A DNA stretch of 10,293 bases from Anaerolineae bacterium (GCA_020433785.1 JAGRCC010000009.1:1-10293); one strand, 5' to 3'. Counted from the first letter of the stretch, positions 1 to 7,333 are shown. Numbers and translations are program-made. The notes: generated from the letters alone by a model not told the origin.

Positions 1-1313
1 GGGTGGATCAGCATCGAGTTGAGCAACCCCACAGCACCGACCAACAACATCAGGGTGATTTTTCCCAATAGAGCCTGTCCATACAGGGTTGTGATCATGG
101 CATCGATCGAGGCAATCTGCCGGCCGGTACTGTACAGCCCGGTGGCCACCAGCAGCCCCACACTCAACGCGGCGACCCGGCTAAACGGTCGCCAGCCAAG
201 TTTTACCAAAGTGGGCAATTCGGCCCGGCCATCTCGGCGGTGGAGCAGCGGTAATAGCCCCACAGCCAGGGCCAGTAAGCCGCCCACCCACAAGCTGGCT
301 GCCAACAAATGCACCGCATCGACGACTAAAGCCAAGGCTGTGTTGGGCGTCAACGCCGTGGCATGGCTGGTGAGCGCCTGCACCGTTACCAAAGTCAACA
401 ATAACAGGCCGGCTAATAGAGCCGGAACACGCGAGAGTGAGGGAGACGTTATCCCTTCACGTTCTTGCTCTGTAGGCTTGCGGGTAGCCTGATACAGCCA
501 CAATGAGAGACCGGTTAAACCCAGCAGGATGCTCTGGCGAACCAACCATAAGCTCCCCCAGCGCGTCCCGCTGAGGATTTGCCAGCCCACACTCCAGAAC
601 GATGCGCCTGCCGGCAGCGTAGCCTGTAAGGTGACTGTCTGCCAGATAAGCTGTTCCAAGCCTACTATCAGCGCCAAACCGGCACACCAACTAGCCCATC
701 CAAGTATTCGCTGCTGCGCTGTGCGCCGAATCTTCGTTACCGACGGTTCTCTGCCGGTTCGCTGTCCAACCGGAGCCAGGACCAAATAGACCATGGCTAT
801 AGCGCCAACTAGCCCGGCCAGCAGGCTGAAATTGAACCAACGCAGCATAACTTCGGGCAGTGGTGGAAACGCGGTCTTGGTTACGGCGACACCGGTTGCC
901 TCCAAATCGACCTCCGTGCCCACGCCGAAGACCAATAGGCCCTGGCTGAAATGCCCATCGGTCTCAGACAGTACCTTCCAAAGCACACTGTATACTCCTG
1001 GCGGCAATTCGGGCAGAGTCAAGGTCAGGAGCGTGGGATCGGCCGGATCGGCGCTGATTTGGATGGACTCAACAGGTTGGCTTTTGACGTCGAAGAGTTG
1101 GGCCGAGCTAAACTGCGATGAGATGGCCTCATCAAACCAGAGATGTATTTCGGGGGGCGATTCGGTTAAATTAGCACCATCCGTTGGATCAGACCGGAGC
1201 AAATTAGCATGCGCCTGTACCGCTGGCGTAAGCTGAACGATCATCAAGATGGCCAGGGACACAGCCGTAAGCCATAGGGACCTTGCTTTTACTGACCGAA
1301 ATCTTATCATCAT
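1..1313 (-). CDS. copD: CopC-CopD fusion copper uptake/resistance membrane protein (3' end beyond window)
   Basis: The minus frame is open from an ATG at 1313 (a second ATG follows at 1310) to the left edge: 437 codons with no stop. Residues 1-34 form a signal peptide ending VQA, which leaves His35 as the mature N-terminus, as in CopC. A CopC domain covers about 35-132. It keeps the Cu(II)-site residues His35 and an Asp119-Gly-His121 motif in 'SETDGHFSQG'. A polytopic CopD part follows from about residue 155. Its helices include a TSHA motif (His317), an Asp332-x-x-His335 helix 'DAVHLLAASLWVGG', and a late 'LLGKITLMLLVGAVGLLN' segment. Fused CopC-CopD (YcnJ-like) proteins are thought to bind extracytoplasmic copper and pass it across the membrane. 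The gene starts 31 bp after the copC stop with only a weak ribosome site, so it is probably the last visible member of a copper operon. The remaining C-terminus is unseen. Family assignment is secure; direction of copper transport is inferred. Confidence 0.93.
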   Translation of the reverse strand, partial: MMIRFRSVKARSLWLTAVSLAILMIVQLTPAVQAHANLLRSDPTDGANLTESPPEIHLWFDEAISSQFSSAQLFDVKSQPVESIQISADPADPTLLTLTLPELPPGVYSVLWKVLSETDGHFSQGLLVFGVGTEVDLEATGVAVTKTAFPPLPEVMLRWFNFSLLAGLVGAIAMVYLVLAPVGQRTGREPSVTKIRRTAQQRILGWASWCAGLALIVGLEQLIWQTVTLQATLPAGASFWSVGWQILSGTRWGSLWLVRQSILLGLTGLSLWLYQATRKPTEQEREGITSPSLSRVPALLAGLLLLTLVTVQALTSHATALTPNTALALVVDAVHLLAASLWVGGLLALAVGLLPLLHRRDGRAELPTLVKLGWRPFSRVAALSVGLLVATGLYSTGRQIASIDAMITTLYGQALLGKITLMLLVGAVGLLNSMLIH

Positions 1314-1344
1314 ATTTTGACCATTACATTCATAATTAAACGGT

Positions 1345-1914
1345 TTAACGACTCCGAGCTAGCTGCGGATAGAGCAATAGGCCGGCCAGAATTACCACAA
1401 GAAATCCAATGGCAATGATCAATTCGCCCAGGGGAAAATCGGATTCGTTGCCGATAGGTGATTGGCTGGTCACCAAAACCGGGCTTGTTGCCGCTCCACT
1501 GTTGGTCACGTCAAAAGAGAACTCGCCTTCGGTGGTATCGCCATCGTCGGCACTGACCGCCGTCCAACCAACAATGTAGGTCCCATTCGGGAGCGACTCC
1601 GGCAGGCTAACGATCATTAAAGCATGGTCCGGATCGGTGAGGTCTACGCTCCCATCGCCACTATCAACCTGATTTCCTTGGAGATCGAAAACCTGCATGC
1701 TGCTTAACTTGGTTTCCAGTTCCTGGCTGAACCAGGCGCTTATTTGATGCGGCGTTTGCTTTAATACAGCGTCACGGTCAGGCTCTGATTTGATCAACAA
1801 AGCATGGGCTTTAGCTGCAACGACCAGTAACATTACCGTGAGGACGGCCATCCCCAGCGCTGCCAAACTTTTTTGTCCATAAGATTGAATACGTGCTGTC
1901 ATAAATTGTTTCAT
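1345..1914 (-). CDS. copC: Membrane-tethered CopC-domain copper-binding protein
   Basis: 189 aa. Residues 1-36 are a signal peptide ending AKA, so His37 becomes the mature N-terminus, the classic CopC copper ligand. The beta-sandwich CopC domain spans about 37-136, with the family landmarks 'SEPDRDAVLKQTP', 'LPNGTYIVGWTAVSADDG' and 'GEFSFDV'. A Ser/Thr-rich linker leads to one C-terminal helix (about 162-185) and a basic tail LARSR, so the domain is held at the outer face of the membrane, as in Gram-positive-style CopC proteins. The second Cu(II)-site motif, usually Asp-x-His, reads Asp124-Gly-Asp126 here, so one histidine ligand is missing and copper affinity or geometry may differ. The adjacent fusion protein keeps the full motif. 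The start is supported by an AAGGG-type ribosome site just upstream. It probably buffers or delivers copper to the CopD partner or the oxidases. Confidence 0.9.
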   Translation of the reverse strand: MKQFMTARIQSYGQKSLAALGMAVLTVMLLVVAAKAHALLIKSEPDRDAVLKQTPHQISAWFSQELETKLSSMQVFDLQGNQVDSGDGSVDLTDPDHALMIVSLPESLPNGTYIVGWTAVSADDGDTTEGEFSFDVTNSGAATSPVLVTSQSPIGNESDFPLGELIIAIGFLVVILAGLLLYPQLARSR

Positions 1915-1992
1915 GTCATCACCCTTTTCTATTGAGGCATATTGTCAGTGCCAGCTATCGCCAGAGAACGACCGGCAGCGCAACATCAAGCG

Positions 1993-2325
1993 CTACTTGT
2001 TTTTTATTAACCGGTGGCCTAGAGGGAGACCCATCATGACCAACAGTAAAATTCCGATGCCGGCAACCATCTGGTCGAGGGGCCAATCAAAGTTATCACT
2101 GGAAGTTAGCGTATCAGCGGCTGAAGTCTGATCGGGCATCGCCAGATTTTTGTCCAAGCCGGCGGCGAACTCGACATTGGCCGGTTCGTCAGTTATGGCT
2201 CCATTTACGATCGGAGCTATGGTGAGGAAAGCGGCAGCTAATAGAGTTGGGGCCAACAATATGATTCCTAAGACCATCACCCCCCGGCGTCTGCCTGCAA
2301 AGCCAGGTTGTGTGAGTTGTTTCAT
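1993..2325 (-). CDS. Small two-helix membrane protein, unknown function
   Basis: 110 aa, not recognised as a named family. An Arg-rich N-terminus (GRRRG, 11-15) precedes a hydrophobic segment at about 16-42. A 40-residue polar loop follows, and a second helix at about 84-103 ends in the basic tail HRLIKNK. The charge pattern predicts both ends inside and the loop outside. The C-terminal part ('WPLDQMVAGIGILLLVMMGLPL') resembles, in sequence and placement, the C-terminal anchor of the neighbouring CopC ('FPLGELIIAIGFLVVILAGLLL'). Both proteins begin MKQ and have similar start contexts. It could be a CopC-like protein that lost its copper domain, or an independent small operon partner. A strong AAAGGAG site precedes the ATG. 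It sits 44 bp after the 161-aa gene and 78 bp before copC, so co-transcription is likely. Confidence 0.75.
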   Translation of the reverse strand: MKQLTQPGFAGRRRGVMVLGIILLAPTLLAAAFLTIAPIVNGAITDEPANVEFAAGLDKNLAMPDQTSAADTLTSSDNFDWPLDQMVAGIGILLLVMMGLPLGHRLIKNK

Positions 2326-2328
2326 GAA

Positions 2329-2346
2329 ATCATCTCCTTTGATGAT
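2329..2346 (-). promoter_or_regulatory. Possible small hairpin presenting the ribosome site of the 110-aa gene
   Basis: On the minus strand ATCATC and GATGAT form a 6-bp inverted repeat. Its 6-base loop, AAAGGA, is the core of the Shine-Dalgarno sequence for the ATG at 2325. The stem is short and AT-rich, so this may be chance. If real, it would modulate translation of the 110-aa protein. Confidence 0.2.
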
Positions 2347-2369
2347 CTTCTATCAAAAATGATCCGTAG

Positions 2370-2855
2370 TCATTGCACCCGTACATGCTCCAGCCGCGCC
2401 TCTCCAACGGTTAGGGTCACGGTGCTGCCACGGTTTAATAGTCCATCGCCGTTGGTAATCAGTTCGTGGTAGGTCACAGCCGTGTGGAGTTCGCGGAAAG
2501 CATGGTCGTGAAACGGTGTAGCGAAAAGCCAATTGGTAGACTCTTCGATCAAGGCCGGTGGATTATCATCATCATGCACAATCAAGGCTTTATCCGGATC
2601 GACGACCTGGTATTGCAAGTCAATCATACCGCCGCCGGCTGTCATCGCGACGCGGAGAACCCGGATACCGGTTTCTTCTTCAAAGGCGGCTTGGGCCAGA
2701 GCTTGCCGGTTTTGCTCCCAACCGCTACCCGGTCCAAATTGCGAGATGATCATCCATACAGCCAGGATAATCAAAACGGCGGCCAGACTTACCAGTAAAA
2801 TTAGCCCCCACAAATCCGGAAAGGTATTAGCTTTTTTGGTTAAACTATTTTCCAT
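2370..2855 (-). CDS. Membrane-anchored extracytoplasmic protein with His-rich segment, unknown family
   Basis: 161 aa, not assignable to a named family by eye. A single uncleaved N-terminal helix (about 14-38) is preceded by a short basic stretch, so most of the protein faces outside. The outer part begins with a short polar helix-like stretch (46-60). It continues as a probable beta domain starting at 'GIRVLRVAMTAGGGMIDLQYQVVDPDKA' (63-90), which looks like a conserved core. A segment with several metal-capable side chains follows: His94-Asp-Asp-Asp97, then His116-Asp-His118, His124 and His130. The end is beta-rich and contains 'RGSTVTLTVGEARLEHVRV'. The AAGGA site 8 bases from the ATG supports the start. 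Its place between the MCO block and copC suggests a copper-related accessory role, such as metallation or tethering of the oxidase. That role is inference from context only. Confidence 0.8.
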   Translation of the reverse strand: MENSLTKKANTFPDLWGLILLVSLAAVLIILAVWMIISQFGPGSGWEQNRQALAQAAFEEETGIRVLRVAMTAGGGMIDLQYQVVDPDKALIVHDDDNPPALIEESTNWLFATPFHDHAFRELHTAVTYHELITNGDGLLNRGSTVTLTVGEARLEHVRVQ

Positions 2856-2897
2856 TGATTTTGTCCTTAGTTAGAGTTTATGGACTTTTTGAGTAGT

Positions 2898-2952
2898 GAG
2901 TAGGGACAGGTCTCAGACCTGTCCCTACTCCAGCCGGGTGAGAGCCCGGCTG
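2898..2952. repeat. Pair of adjacent perfect palindromes in the MCO3 / 161-aa gene gap
   Basis: The first element is a perfect 16-bp inverted repeat (GAGTAGGGACAGGTCT and its complement, 2898-2913 and 2915-2930) with a single-base centre. The second follows immediately: an 8-bp stem CAGCCGGG/CCCGGCTG (2931-2938 and 2945-2952) with a 6-base loop. On the transcribed strand neither is followed by a T-run, so a classic intrinsic terminator is unlikely. The form suggests a dispersed REP-like element or a processing/stability hairpin between the MCO genes and the downstream copper genes. The rest of the 128-bp gap shows nothing else clear. Confidence 0.8.
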
Positions 2953-2983
2953 AGATGGAGAATACTAATTCAGTAGCGGCTAA

Positions 2984-5900
2984 TTAGCCTGGGTTTGCGA
3001 CAACGATGGTAATGCCGTCACTGCCGCCATCCGGATCGTGGTTGTCTCCGGAGTCGTAAGGTGTCGGGCTGCTCACACTGATCACATTGAAGGTGACGTC
3101 ATTTTCGAACTGGTTCGAGTTGACCGCCTGGGTCACACTGCACTGACCGCTGGCATTCGTGCTACACGTTAACGTTGATGTAGCCTGGGAGCCGTTCGAC
3201 TTACGAACTCGTATAGCGTTGACCGTGACCGTAGCCCCGTTGACAGGATTGTGACCCACATCATGCACCGTGACAACCACCCGGGCATTCCAATTCGGAC
3301 CATTTGCCGGGGGGGTGGAAGTATCATCCAGGTCGCCGACGTGGATGGTGTTGACGACATGGGTAGTCAAGTTAGACGAGGCGGACGTGGTATTGTCCTG
3401 CGAGGTAACGGTCACCGTCGTTACATTACTATCACCATCATTAGCACCGGCAGGGATAGTCACATCGACGGTGATCTGGGCCGTTTCGCCTGCCGCCAGC
3501 GATCCAACTGTTGCCGGGGCTGAGGTCGTCCAACCATTTCCGTCGACACTCACATTGAAGGTATCTGACCCATTACCGTCATTGGTCACATCCAGGTTGT
3601 AGGAAACCACCGTTCCCGGAGTATTGGTCTGCGAGTCGGTAGCCGGAGCAATTGAAACACCGTAAACAACGGCAGCGGTAGCGGTCGTGGTCAAGTCAGA
3701 TGACGCGGACTGGTTGGTGTCTACTTGAGAGGTAACAGTCACGGTGGCTGTATCACTATCGTTCTCACTGGCTCCACCAGGGATGGTCACTTCGACGTTG
3801 ATTTGGGCCGTTTCGCCTGGGGCCAGCGGTCCAACCGTTAACGGGGCTGAGGTGTCCCAGGTATTTCCACTGACAGTCACATCAAAGGTTTCGGCCACAT
3901 TGCCATCATTGGTCACATCCAGGTTGTAGGCAACCACATCGTTCGGAGCACCCGACTGAGCATCAATAGTCGGGGCAACGGAGACGCCGTAGACAGCGGC
4001 CACCGAAGCGGTCGTGGTCAAGTCAGATGACGCGGACTGGTTGGTGTCTACCTGAGAGGTGACGGTCACGGTGGCTGTATCACTATCACCATTATTGGCT
4101 CCACTAGAGACAGTCACATCGACGGTGATCTGAGCCGTTTCGCCGGGGGCCAGCGGTCCAACCGTTAACGGGGCTGAGGTGTCCCAGGCATTTCCACTGA
4201 CAGTCACATCAAAGGTTTCGGTCATATTGCCATCATTGGTCACATCCAGGTTGTAGGCAACCACATCGTCCGGAACACCTGATTGAGCGTCAGTAGTCGG
4301 GGCAACGGAGACCGCATAGACTGGCGTTACTGCCGTAGTGGTCAAGTTAGACGAGGCGAAGGTGGAGGCGCTGGCCTGGGAGGTGGCGGTCACGGTAGCC
4401 GTATCACTGCTACCATTAGCAGCTTCGGCGGGGATGGTCACCACTACGTTGATTTGGGCCGTTTCGCCTGGCGTCAGTGGCCCAACAGGGGTCGGGGCGG
4501 AAGTTGTCCAGATATTTCCGCCGACACTCACATCGAAGGTATCAACTACATTACCGTTATTGGTCACATCCAGGCTGTAGGCAACCACATCGCCCGGAGC
4601 ACTCGACTGAGCGCCAGACGCCGGTGCAACAGAGACATCATAGATTGGAGTTATAGCGGTGGTGGTCAGGCTGGACGAGGCGAAGGTGGAGACGCTAGCC
4701 TGGGAGGTAACGGTTACTGTCGCAGTATCACTCTCCCCATCAATGGCTCCGGCAGGGATGGTCACATCGACCGTGATCTGGACCGTTTCGCCTGCCGCCA
4801 GCGGCCCAACAGGGGGCGGGGTGGAAGTTGCCCAGGTATTTCCGCCGACAGTCACATTGAAGGTATCGGCCACATTGCTATCATTAGTTACATTGAGGTT
4901 ATAGGAAACCACACTGTCCTGGGCACCCGATTGAGCGTCGGAAGCCGGGTTAACGGTGACACCATAGGTTGCGGTTACAGTACCTACTTCAATAAAAGTT
5001 AACATCCCGCCGGGGTAGGCGTCGCCGTTGGTGAGGTACATGTTACGGTTGTACAAGGGCAGTGATCCATTCAGGCCGTTTGTGTTAACAATCATGTCGG
5101 CGGTGGTGCCGGCCGGGATGATCTCAGCTACGGCATCGAACGAGTGGTTCAGCTCAAAGCCCTCCTTGGCGATCACCTCCTGGTAAGCGCCCAAAAGGGT
5201 CATCGAGGGATAATCGAAGCCGGCATTCAGGTAGCGTAGCAGGATGCGGTCTCCGGGATTGGCTACGATCGAGGCGATGTCAGGATAGCCTGCTCCATTG
5301 ATTAGCCAATATGTGGGGTGGTAGTTGAGCAGCTTGAATCCCTCTGGATTTGCGTTTAGCGCCGGGTCAATCTCGCTGAGGAGGAGGACCGCTTCCTGGT
5401 CGAAAGCGTTGCCATACGCTTGCCCGGGAGTCGTCGAGTTGACGATCAGCGCACCGTACAACCCCATGGCGACTTGGATGCCAGCGTTTGTGCCACTCTC
5501 GTACAGATATGAGCCCTCTTGGGCGGTAAAGCTGTAGCTCACGCTCCCCCCACTTGCGGCTGCCTCAGCAGCAAATAAACCGGACGTTCCTCCAGTGGCG
5601 GCTAGACTCTGGCCGGGGATCATGATCGAGACATTTTCCGCCAGCGCGTTGGTTAGGTTGATGGTCACGCTATCGCCGTGGCTGGCCCGCAGTTCCGGAC
5701 CCGGCAGTGAATCTACCAAACCGGTGGTACAGGGGGCGCCGTCTGTATCCACAAATCCCCAGACGTTTACTGTACTACTGTCCGGCAAGGTGATCGAACC
5801 ATCGCTGGCGCACAGATTGAACACCACACTGGCAGCAGCCGGTACAGCCGGCTGAAGCCCGACCTCGATTGGTGGCGGTTGAGGGTGCGCCGGGGCATTT

Positions 5901-6022
5901 TGAATAAGTTGATCGGTCGCCGGGGTCGGCGTTTTTGCTTGCACCGTGGAATTGGCCAGTAACAACGCTATGGCCACCAGGACGACACCCAACTCGATCA
6001 GTTTCGTCATTCTTGTACGCAT
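2984..6022 (-). CDS. MCO3: copper-less two-domain multicopper-oxidase paralog fused to five NEW3-like repeats and an Ig-like domain
   Basis: 1012 aa, secreted. A Sec signal covers 1-29 (ends VQA). A Pro-rich linker leads to two cupredoxin-like domains (about 65-195 and 205-347) homologous to MCO2, as shown by 'PGQ..AATGGTSGL', 'GSYLYESGTN...QVAMGLYG', 'YWLINGAGYPD' and 'PGGMLTFIEV'. Every copper-ligand position is replaced. The HxxHxH sites read V131/M134/P136 and P272/T275/L277. The HCH sites read E175-S176-G177 and L323-Y324-N325. The type-1 His/Met read Q183/L188. It should therefore bind no MCO copper. From Y353 to about 890 come five repeats of 108-109 residues resembling the NEW3/CARDB type, each with 'VTNxGN..DTF.V' and 'GPL..GET.QI.V.VTIP'. 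The end (893-1012) is an Ig/Big-like domain with 'HVGDLDD', a probable disulfide pair in 'LTCSTNASGQC', and 'NHDPDGGSDG'. Its start follows an AAAGGAG site 8 bases upstream, 42 bp after the MCO2 stop. Likely a structural or surface-attachment subunit. Confidence 0.92.
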   Translation of the reverse strand: MRTRMTKLIELGVVLVAIALLLANSTVQAKTPTPATDQLIQNAPAHPQPPPIEVGLQPAVPAAASVVFNLCASDGSITLPDSSTVNVWGFVDTDGAPCTTGLVDSLPGPELRASHGDSVTINLTNALAENVSIMIPGQSLAATGGTSGLFAAEAAASGGSVSYSFTAQEGSYLYESGTNAGIQVAMGLYGALIVNSTTPGQAYGNAFDQEAVLLLSEIDPALNANPEGFKLLNYHPTYWLINGAGYPDIASIVANPGDRILLRYLNAGFDYPSMTLLGAYQEVIAKEGFELNHSFDAVAEIIPAGTTADMIVNTNGLNGSLPLYNRNMYLTNGDAYPGGMLTFIEVGTVTATYGVTVNPASDAQSGAQDSVVSYNLNVTNDSNVADTFNVTVGGNTWATSTPPPVGPLAAGETVQITVDVTIPAGAIDGESDTATVTVTSQASVSTFASSSLTTTAITPIYDVSVAPASGAQSSAPGDVVAYSLDVTNNGNVVDTFDVSVGGNIWTTSAPTPVGPLTPGETAQINVVVTIPAEAANGSSDTATVTATSQASASTFASSNLTTTAVTPVYAVSVAPTTDAQSGVPDDVVAYNLDVTNDGNMTETFDVTVSGNAWDTSAPLTVGPLAPGETAQITVDVTVSSGANNGDSDTATVTVTSQVDTNQSASSDLTTTASVAAVYGVSVAPTIDAQSGAPNDVVAYNLDVTNDGNVAETFDVTVSGNTWDTSAPLTVGPLAPGETAQINVEVTIPGGASENDSDTATVTVTSQVDTNQSASSDLTTTATAAVVYGVSIAPATDSQTNTPGTVVSYNLDVTNDGNGSDTFNVSVDGNGWTTSAPATVGSLAAGETAQITVDVTIPAGANDGDSNVTTVTVTSQDNTTSASSNLTTHVVNTIHVGDLDDTSTPPANGPNWNARVVVTVHDVGHNPVNGATVTVNAIRVRKSNGSQATSTLTCSTNASGQCSVTQAVNSNQFENDVTFNVISVSSPTPYDSGDNHDPDGGSDGITIVVANPG
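3353..4966 (-). repeat. Five tandem ~325-bp coding repeats (NEW3-like domains of MCO3)
   Basis: Repeat units begin at the conserved Tyr codon in 'YxVSVAP' at 4966, 4642, 4318, 3991 and 3664, giving 108, 108, 109 and 109 residue periods. Units three and four are almost identical in DNA over long stretches: compare the plus strand around 4005-4085 with 3678-3758, including TCAGATGACGCGGACTGG in both. This points to recent duplication or gene conversion. Unit five lacks the extended inter-domain linker and runs into the C-terminal domain. Confidence 0.92.
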
Positions 6023-6064
6023 CGTTTTTTCTCCTTTATCATTTGCTTTGTCTGATCGTTACCA

Positions 6065-7324
6065 TCAGTGGCAGCCGCCCGGCGGGTCTACCCGTACCAG
6101 GGTTAACATGCCACCAAAGCCTTCGTCCCAGTTTTGAATCTCATGGAGAGCGTGGCTGTGCCAGGGGAAGTAGAACTCGCCGCACTGGTTGAACGAGGTC
6201 ACACCGGTCGGTAGTTCTCCTTTCAAGCCCAGATGCTTATCGCCACTGTAGAACGACACGTCGTCCTTGAAGGTCAGATTGCCCAAGTTGGGAAAGGGGA
6301 ATTTGGTGCTATCCGGAACATTGCCGTTGGAACCTGGTGTCCAGTCTTCAACATTGTCCCAGCGGAATAGCAGGTCATAAGTCTGGCCTGCGCCAATGGT
6401 AGTGGTGAAATTATCGAACGTGGCAGATCCCAAAGAGCGTCCGTCGCGGCCGACAACCTTCATGGTGTTACCGTGGGGGTGGAAGGGATGGTTGACCGTA
6501 CCGGCGTTAGCGTAGCGGATTAGCGCCGGATCTGCCGCGTCTGCTTCAATTTGTACCATGGCGCTGTAAGGTTGGTGAGGCAGCCAAGCGACGTGGTTGT
6601 CCAAAAAGGTGTCCACCGCGCCCCGGCCGTTGATGGTCCAGTAGCGGTCGTGTCGGGCGGTGATGTTATATGGTAGCCCAAATTCGACCGCCTGATGGAG
6701 ATCGGGGTCGATCTCGTGCATGACCAGCAGGTACTCCCGGTCGGGATCGAACTGGGTGGTCGGGTCGTTGTAGGCGTAGTTGTCCCCCAAAGCCGGCCGC
6801 ACCACGATAACACCGTACAATCCCATTTGTACCTGCTTGTGGGCGTTTGAACCGCTCTCGTAGAGGTAGGTACCCGGTTCGCCAGCGAAAAAGGAATACT
6901 GAACCGTATCACCAGGAGCGGCTTCGACGGCCAGCAGACCGGCTGAACCACCCGTCGCCGTCACACCCGTTTGTCCGGGGAAGACAATGGAGACCGGCTC
7001 GGCGGTCAGGTTGTTGGTCAGATTGTTGGTCAGATTGATGGTGACCGTGACGCCTTCAGTCACGCATAGCACCGGACCGGGCATCTGGAACGTGCCGGGA
7101 TTCTCGGCGAAGCCCCACATATAAACGCTATTTCCGTCCGGCGTATCGATGTAGCCTTCGGTAGCCTGTAGATCGAAGCTGGTGCCGGTCGTACACTCCA
7201 TCGTGGTCGATCCGGCCGCGGCTTGCAGGCTGGGCACACCATGAAAGGCCCAACCCATGATGAGCGCCACCGCGCCCAATAGGAGACCCATCCCCATTAG
7301 TTTATGCCGTGATTTTGCCATCAT
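6065..7324 (-). CDS. MCO2: two-domain multicopper-oxidase paralog carrying only the domain-2 trinuclear histidines
   Basis: 419 aa, secreted by a Sec-type signal (1 to about 35, ends LQA). There are two cupredoxin domains (about 45-180 and 195-412). Domain 1 has lost its sites: the HxxHxH motif reads V111/V114/P116, HCH reads E156-S157-G158, and the type-1 His/Met positions are Q164/L169. Domain 2 keeps HPFHPHG (His279, His282, His284) and 'FPWHSHALHEIQN' (His389, Ser390, His391, His394), then 'GFGGML' (Met406). Ser390 replaces the type-1 Cys, so domain 2 has no blue copper but offers four trinuclear-type histidines (282, 284, 389, 391). On its own the chain cannot be a complete laccase. MCO1 upstream has exactly the missing half. 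The gene begins 15 bp after the MCO1 stop, with its ribosome site overlapping that stop, so the two are translationally coupled. Four Cys (44, 87 and two near the C-terminus) may form disulfides. Confidence 0.93.
   Translation of the reverse strand: MMAKSRHKLMGMGLLLGAVALIMGWAFHGVPSLQAAAGSTTMECTTGTSFDLQATEGYIDTPDGNSVYMWGFAENPGTFQMPGPVLCVTEGVTVTINLTNNLTNNLTAEPVSIVFPGQTGVTATGGSAGLLAVEAAPGDTVQYSFFAGEPGTYLYESGSNAHKQVQMGLYGVIVVRPALGDNYAYNDPTTQFDPDREYLLVMHEIDPDLHQAVEFGLPYNITARHDRYWTINGRGAVDTFLDNHVAWLPHQPYSAMVQIEADAADPALIRYANAGTVNHPFHPHGNTMKVVGRDGRSLGSATFDNFTTTIGAGQTYDLLFRWDNVEDWTPGSNGNVPDSTKFPFPNLGNLTFKDDVSFYSGDKHLGLKGELPTGVTSFNQCGEFYFPWHSHALHEIQNWDEGFGGMLTLVRVDPPGGCH
7004..7039 (-). repeat. Three tandem 12-bp coding repeats in MCO2
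   Basis: On the plus strand GGTCAGGTTGTT, GGTCAGATTGTT and GGTCAGATTGAT lie end to end. They encode the 'NLTNNLTNNLT' stretch of MCO2 (about residues 97-107), just before the lost domain-1 copper motif. MCO3 has a single 'NLTN' at the equivalent place, so this looks like a local slippage expansion in a loop. Confidence 0.7.
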
Positions 7325-7333
7325 TGTCTGTTT

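Noticed and set aside
19..1236. Three consecutive plus-strand open frames in the left region
   Set aside because: They share one frame opposite the continuous minus-strand CopC-CopD frame, which has signal peptide, copper ligands and membrane helices.
1..1313. Frameshifted or broken copD
   Set aside because: Reading the minus strand codon by codon from 1313 to 1 gives one uninterrupted frame with conserved CopC then CopD motifs; it is only cut by the window edge.
2898..2952. Intrinsic terminator after MCO3
   Set aside because: No T-run follows either stem on the transcribed strand; the only T5 tract (2886-2890 on the plus strand) is on the wrong strand and side.
3353..4966. CRISPR-like or satellite array
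   Set aside because: The period is about 325 bp, always a multiple of three, and encodes conserved beta-sandwich domains within one frame.
4283..5002. 239-codon plus-strand open frame with repetitive sequence
   Set aside because: It is the antisense shadow of the NEW3-like repeats; its repeats simply mirror the coding repeats.
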